Part shown: positions 60,383 through 64,000 of the stretch, piece by piece | How the letters are laid out: every line of letters begins with the position of its first letter | How positions within the stretch are numbered: position 1 is the first letter of the stretch | DNA from: Chlorella sorokiniana | Taxonomy: Eukaryota; Chlorophyta; Trebouxiophyceae; Chlorellales; Chlorellaceae | NCBI GenBank assembly: GCA_025917655.1 | Contig: CP084617.1 | Span: forward strand, 682,001 to 746,000 | Reading direction: 5' to 3' | Length of the DNA stretch: 64,000 nt | The notes under the pieces: model-generated | Databases searched by the model: none | The model's input: the letters and a program-made list of their open reading frames with translations, nothing else | Told to the model about the DNA's origin: nothing | Made by a program: the position numbers and the translations under genes

Positions 60383-61132
60383 GCTGGCCGATGCGCTGGA
60401 GCAACAGCTGCCGCCAGCCACAGCACATGATGTTTAATCTGCCCCAGCCTTCTGCCGTGCAGTGCCAAGGACGCAGACTGTCCAACAGGAGGACCTTTTG
60501 GGCCCTACCCCCGCAGCACTGGCAGCACGTGCGTAGAGCAGCACGCAGTCTGCGCGCCTGTATTTGTATGACCCAGCTGTCGGCCGGCTGGGCGCTCCAG
60601 CACCTCAACCTGATTTCAGCTTCAGCAACACTTCTGCACTTTTCATTCTGGGCCGCATTGGCCGCTGACACCCCCATGGCCATGAGTCGCATGACTCTCC
60701 TGACTTCGGCTCTGTGCATTTTTCGACATCTGTTGACTGTTGACTTTGGGAATTGGACACAGCATTGCATGCATACCGCCGTATGTTGGGCCTCAAAATG
60801 TGAAGTGGACTTACACCCAGCGTTTCAGAGTCATTCAGAGGCATGCTTGAGGTTGGATCGACCAGCAACCCGGCCAAGCCTGCCTCAAGGCGGCAGCTGC
60901 GAGTAGGCGACGGGGGCAGGCGCCGCCCGTGGGCCGCCGTGGAGCGCTGCGCCAGGCTGCCGCTGATGGGGGTGGCAGCTGAAGCCTTGGGGCCGTCGTA
61001 CATGCCTGGGCACAAGAGGGGGCGGGGGCACCGCTTGCCAGACCAGCAGCATGAAGGGTTGCCGTCGCGGCAGCTTACTCCGCAGCGCAGAGCTTCTCTC
61101 ATTCACGGCGCATCCCAGCAGCTGCGAAAGCT
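60383..61132. other. Convergent 3' region, secreted protein / photolyase
   Basis: 750 bases between two converging genes. The last exon or exons of the photolyase gene may lie in its right-hand part (60885-61130), but I could not identify a C-terminal photolyase motif there. Otherwise nothing seen. Confidence 0.35.
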
Positions 61133-64000
61133 TCAGCTGCCCACTGCCCACGCGGCGGCGGAGCTGACGGCAGCCGCAAGGCTCACCAAAGCACCAGAGC
61201 ACCCCGCGTACGAGGCGGGGTCGCAGCCGTCCAGCGCCCAGCGGTGGTTGCAGTGCAGCGCGGCGCTGCAGTTGGGCGGCGCCATGCAAAGGATCGACAA
61301 GGGGAACCGCCTTGAAAAGGTGACACCCACTTGGCTGCTGCTGACAGACCGCTAAACGAAGGTCACAAAGCAAAGCTTCTCCTTCCTCAAGACGCAGCCC
61401 ACCTGAGTGCCGCCTGCGGCGAGGGCGCCCACGCCAGGAACGCCTTGCCCCACGTCATCCGCACGTTGTTGTGCAGCTCGCCGTTGACGGCCAGCTGCCG
61501 CTGCGCCGCATCCCAGAATGCGTCGCCGGTGTCGCCGCCGTCCAGCCGCGCATAGGGCAGCGCCGCGGGGGCGCGGATCGCCCGCGTGCTGCTCCAGCGT
61601 GTCGCGCGCCCACCTGCCAGAGAGGGGAAGAAGGGGGAGAGCAATGGGCACCCGCAACCAGCCGCGCGCCAGCTGTGCGGGGCCAGCTGGGCAGCCAAAC
61701 TAGCATGCGGGCAGCCACCCAGAGTCGAAAAGGAGGCTTTCTGTGACAAGAAAAACTCCCGAGCCGCGCCGACTTCCGCGCCGCCGCACCTGGGCAGGGC
61801 TGCTAGGGAGTGAAGGTCGTGGTGGCGGTGCAGGCAGAGGTTGAACCCGATCTCGCGCCAGGTCAGGAACTCGTCTGCAGGCAGGCAGGGCGGGCAAGGG
61901 CGGGGCGGGCCAGCCAGGGCGGCACGTGGGCGGCACGCTCAGCACCGCCAGTTCCTCACACAACAAACGTACAGAAGGCACAAGGGAACCGATGGGGTTT
62001 CACAAGCATCTGGAGCAGCAGCTGCGGCGGGGGTGGCGCGCCAGGCTGCAGCCGGGCGCTGTGCAGGCCCTCTGCCCAACCCACCCAAGAACTTGGCGGC
62101 ACCCGCGCTGCGGTCCAGCGACGCCTCTCGGGCCACCTTGAAGGGGGACACCATGCCTGGCGGGTGCGGCAGCAACGGGAGAACCTCAGCTGAGTGCACA
62201 GCAGGAAGGATGATGGCGCGAGCTCTCACTGGCGCACGACAGTGCAGCAGCTGGCTGTCCAGCTGGCGGGTGGCCCGCAGGCCGCGTGGACCAGAAGGCA
62301 AGAAGGCAGTGCAGCGGCGGACCCCCACCCCAGTGGTGGTAGGCCGACAGGCGGCTCACGCCGTCCCGCTGCATGGCGTCGTTGCGCCGCGCCGCATACG
62401 CCGACAGGCCTCGCCTGCAGGGGGACAGCGAGTGCGGGGTTGTGGAGGGCGTCCAGGACGAACCCCCACCCCACACACCCACCCACACACACAGGAACAA
62501 GATCCGGCGGGACAGCCAGGATTCGCTTGCTTGACGATGGTGGCGAATCTGCAGCACTGCTGCTTTGCAAGGCGGCAGCGAGGTCCCTCACTTGCGGAAG
62601 CGCTCCCAGCGGGAGTAGCCCGCGCTGCTGCCGCCGACCAGGTGCGTCACGGCGGGCACGCTGTGGTCAAGGCCCGGGCAGCGCTGCAGCAGCTGCACCA
62701 GGTGCTGGTGCAGCTGCAGCGGCGGCAGGGCTGCCAGGTCCAGAGGCTCCCAGCCCAGCCAGCCGGGCTCGGCCAGGTGTGGCGGCAGAGGTGGCAGGCC
62801 GCTCAAGTCGGCTGGCGCCACGGCGGCGGGACCCACCACCGCCGCCGCCGCCGCTGTCCCCGTCGGCTGCCGCGCGGCAGGCGGTACATACGTGCGGCTG
62901 ATGCGCTGCTTGCGCTGTGCCTCGGTAGCGGACCGAAAGGCGTAAGCCCTGCGTTGTGTCAGGGAAGGAAGCCGTTACTGGTGCAAACACTGACGAATCC
63001 AGCACAGCATACTCCGCAGGCAGGCGCAGTTTCCAGTCTCCCGACACACACACCCTGCTCACTTCTCGTGGCACTTGCGCACCAGGCGCATGGGCAGCAG
63101 GCACGCCGCATCCACCGCCGCCAGCTGCACCCCCGGGGCAGCGCCGCCGCCAGCCCCTGCAGCGCGTCGGCGTCCGGCGGCACCGGCATGTCTTCGGTCA
63201 CCACCGCAGCTGCACGGGAGGCCAGCCGCACCAGAGCCCGCCAGCCGGCTGCACGTTGCGCGGGGGCAGCAGGAAGAAAGAAGAAGTTGCGCGGTGGGGA
63301 CAGATGCGGGCGAGTGCCGGCTTGAGGGGTGCGGCAGGAGAGCGCCGAGCTGCAAGTGCAGCCGCGGGCTGGCAGGGGCGCACCGCTCTGTTGGTAGCCG
63401 GGCAGCGGGCGGAAGCCGTCGAAGCCGGGCTGGAAGGGGTCTCGCGCCGCCGCCGCCCGCCCCCACTCCTCCTGCTGCGCCAGCTCAGCGGGGCCCAGCG
63501 GCTGGGAGCACCCCTCTAGATAGACCAGCAGCGGCACGCCCTGCAGAGCGCCGCAAACGCCAAGCGCGGCCAGCATGTCAACGGTGCAGGCGGCATTAGG
63601 AACATGAAGCAGGAGAGGGGAGGGGAGCTGGCGCACCGCAACCCGCTCAAGACGACACCTCGAGGTGCTGGTTGTACCCCCCCCCCCCCCCCCGCGCCCC
63701 CGCGCCCCCCGCCCTCCCGTTTTGCCCACCTGCTGCTGCAGCCCCGCTGCGCATCCCGCAACCCTTCCAGTACGAATTTGTACCGCCGAACAGAGGCGTA
63801 GGGGTGGCTGGCCAGCAGGAAGCAGGCCACGAGCAGCGGCAGGCCCAGGTGACGCGCCGCCGCCGCTGCGGCATCCAGGGCCGGGTTCTCGTGCCCCGTA
63901 CCGCCGTCTTCATCCAGTACAGCACAAACTGCGGCTCTGCCGGCTGGCCTGCGTGCTGCTGCTGCTGGTCTGCCTGCGCCTCGGCAGTCTGCTGTCGAGC
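61133..64000 (-). CDS. Photolyase/cryptochrome-family flavoprotein, 5' end off window
   Basis: Light-driven DNA repair enzyme or blue-light receptor with FAD. From the right edge: the N-terminal photolyase domain FVLYWMKTAVRGHENPALDA with VACFLLASHPYASVRRYKFV (63930-63750), GALQGVPLLVYLEG (about 63550), and a strand ending AAVVTEDMPVPPDADALQGL (about 63210-63150). The FAD-binding domain follows: SSAGYSRWERFRKRGLSAYA, RNDAMQRDGVSRLSAYHHWG (about 62380-62320), MVSPFKVAREASLDR, DEFLTWREIGFNLCLHRHHD (about 61870-61815), GWARDTLEQHAGDPR, and DAFWDAAQRQLAVNGELHNN with VRMTWGKAFLAW (61530-61420). The C-terminal HRWALDGCDPASYAG (about 61250-61210) is a photolyase hallmark. It resembles class II-related enzymes but the subclass is open. 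As printed the frame leaves the family consensus just after SYAG, at the C run 61202-61205 (see findings); the true 3' end is uncertain. Confidence 0.8.
63677..63695. repeat. C19 homopolymer in a photolyase intron
   Basis: Nineteen C in a row (G on the coding strand) between two exons of the photolyase gene. Such a run is hard to sequence, so its length is unreliable. Confidence 0.9.

Overview
The window is nuclear DNA from a GC-rich unicellular green alga, most likely a trebouxiophyte of the Chlorella group. The evidence is: GC-rich coding sequence; many short GT-AG introns with tgcag-type acceptors; plant-type proteins (MED14, an LDL3-like demethylase, UPL7/UBE3B-like HECT ligase, COP1/SPA/RUP-type WD40, an organelle-targeted DnaJ-type zinc-finger protein); divergent histone gene pairs whose 3' ends carry the histone mRNA stem-loop; and TGTAA-type poly(A) signals. 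I see no bacterial operon, CRISPR array, prophage, intact transposon, rRNA or tRNA. All gene models are spans from start to stop with introns inside; exon joins are given where I could fix them exactly.

Layout. 1-8.4 kb (-): 3' and middle part of an LDL3-like histone demethylase (SWIRM, DEK_C-like, amine oxidase, TFIIS-N-like). 8.7-9.6 kb (+): NTF2. 9.9-12.8 kb: four core histones as two divergent pairs, H4/H3 and H2B/H2A, each with a 3' stem-loop; the two shared promoters contain an identical 15-bp element. 13.5-17.5 kb (+): cytochrome P450 with a long near-perfect hairpin in an intron. 17.7-18.7 kb (-): DNA polymerase epsilon subunit 3. 19.2-24.5 kb (+): Mediator subunit MED14. 25.0-27.2 kb (-): GNAT acetyltransferase with a hydrophobic tail. 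28.1-30.5 kb (-): COP1/SPA/RUP-type WD40 protein. 31.2-32.3 kb (-): organellar ribosomal protein uS15. 33.3-36.1 kb (+): DHRS7-like short-chain dehydrogenase. 36.3-40.9 kb (-): unrecognised, probably organellar membrane protein. 41.1-41.8 kb (+): DnaJ-type cysteine-rich protein. 42.2-46.7 kb (+): three tandem MARVEL-like four-helix membrane proteins. 47.7-51.5 kb (-): M32 carboxypeptidase with an in-frame TAG. 51.8-57.1 kb (+): HECT ubiquitin ligase. 57.8-60.4 kb (+): unrecognised secreted protein. 61.1-64 kb (-): photolyase/cryptochrome-family protein running off the right edge.

The neighbourhood is rich in chromatin, replication and transcription functions (demethylase, histones, Pol epsilon subunit, MED14), but eukaryotic neighbours need not work together. 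The clear local functional unit is the histone cluster. The MARVEL array is a clear local gene-family expansion. The WD40 protein and the photolyase could both belong to light/UV responses.

Quality note: five apparent frame breaks in otherwise well-conserved genes all look like single missing bases, most of them in G/C runs. This is the signature of assembly or sequencing error rather than gene decay. The TAG in the M32 gene is different (a substitution) and deserves a separate check.
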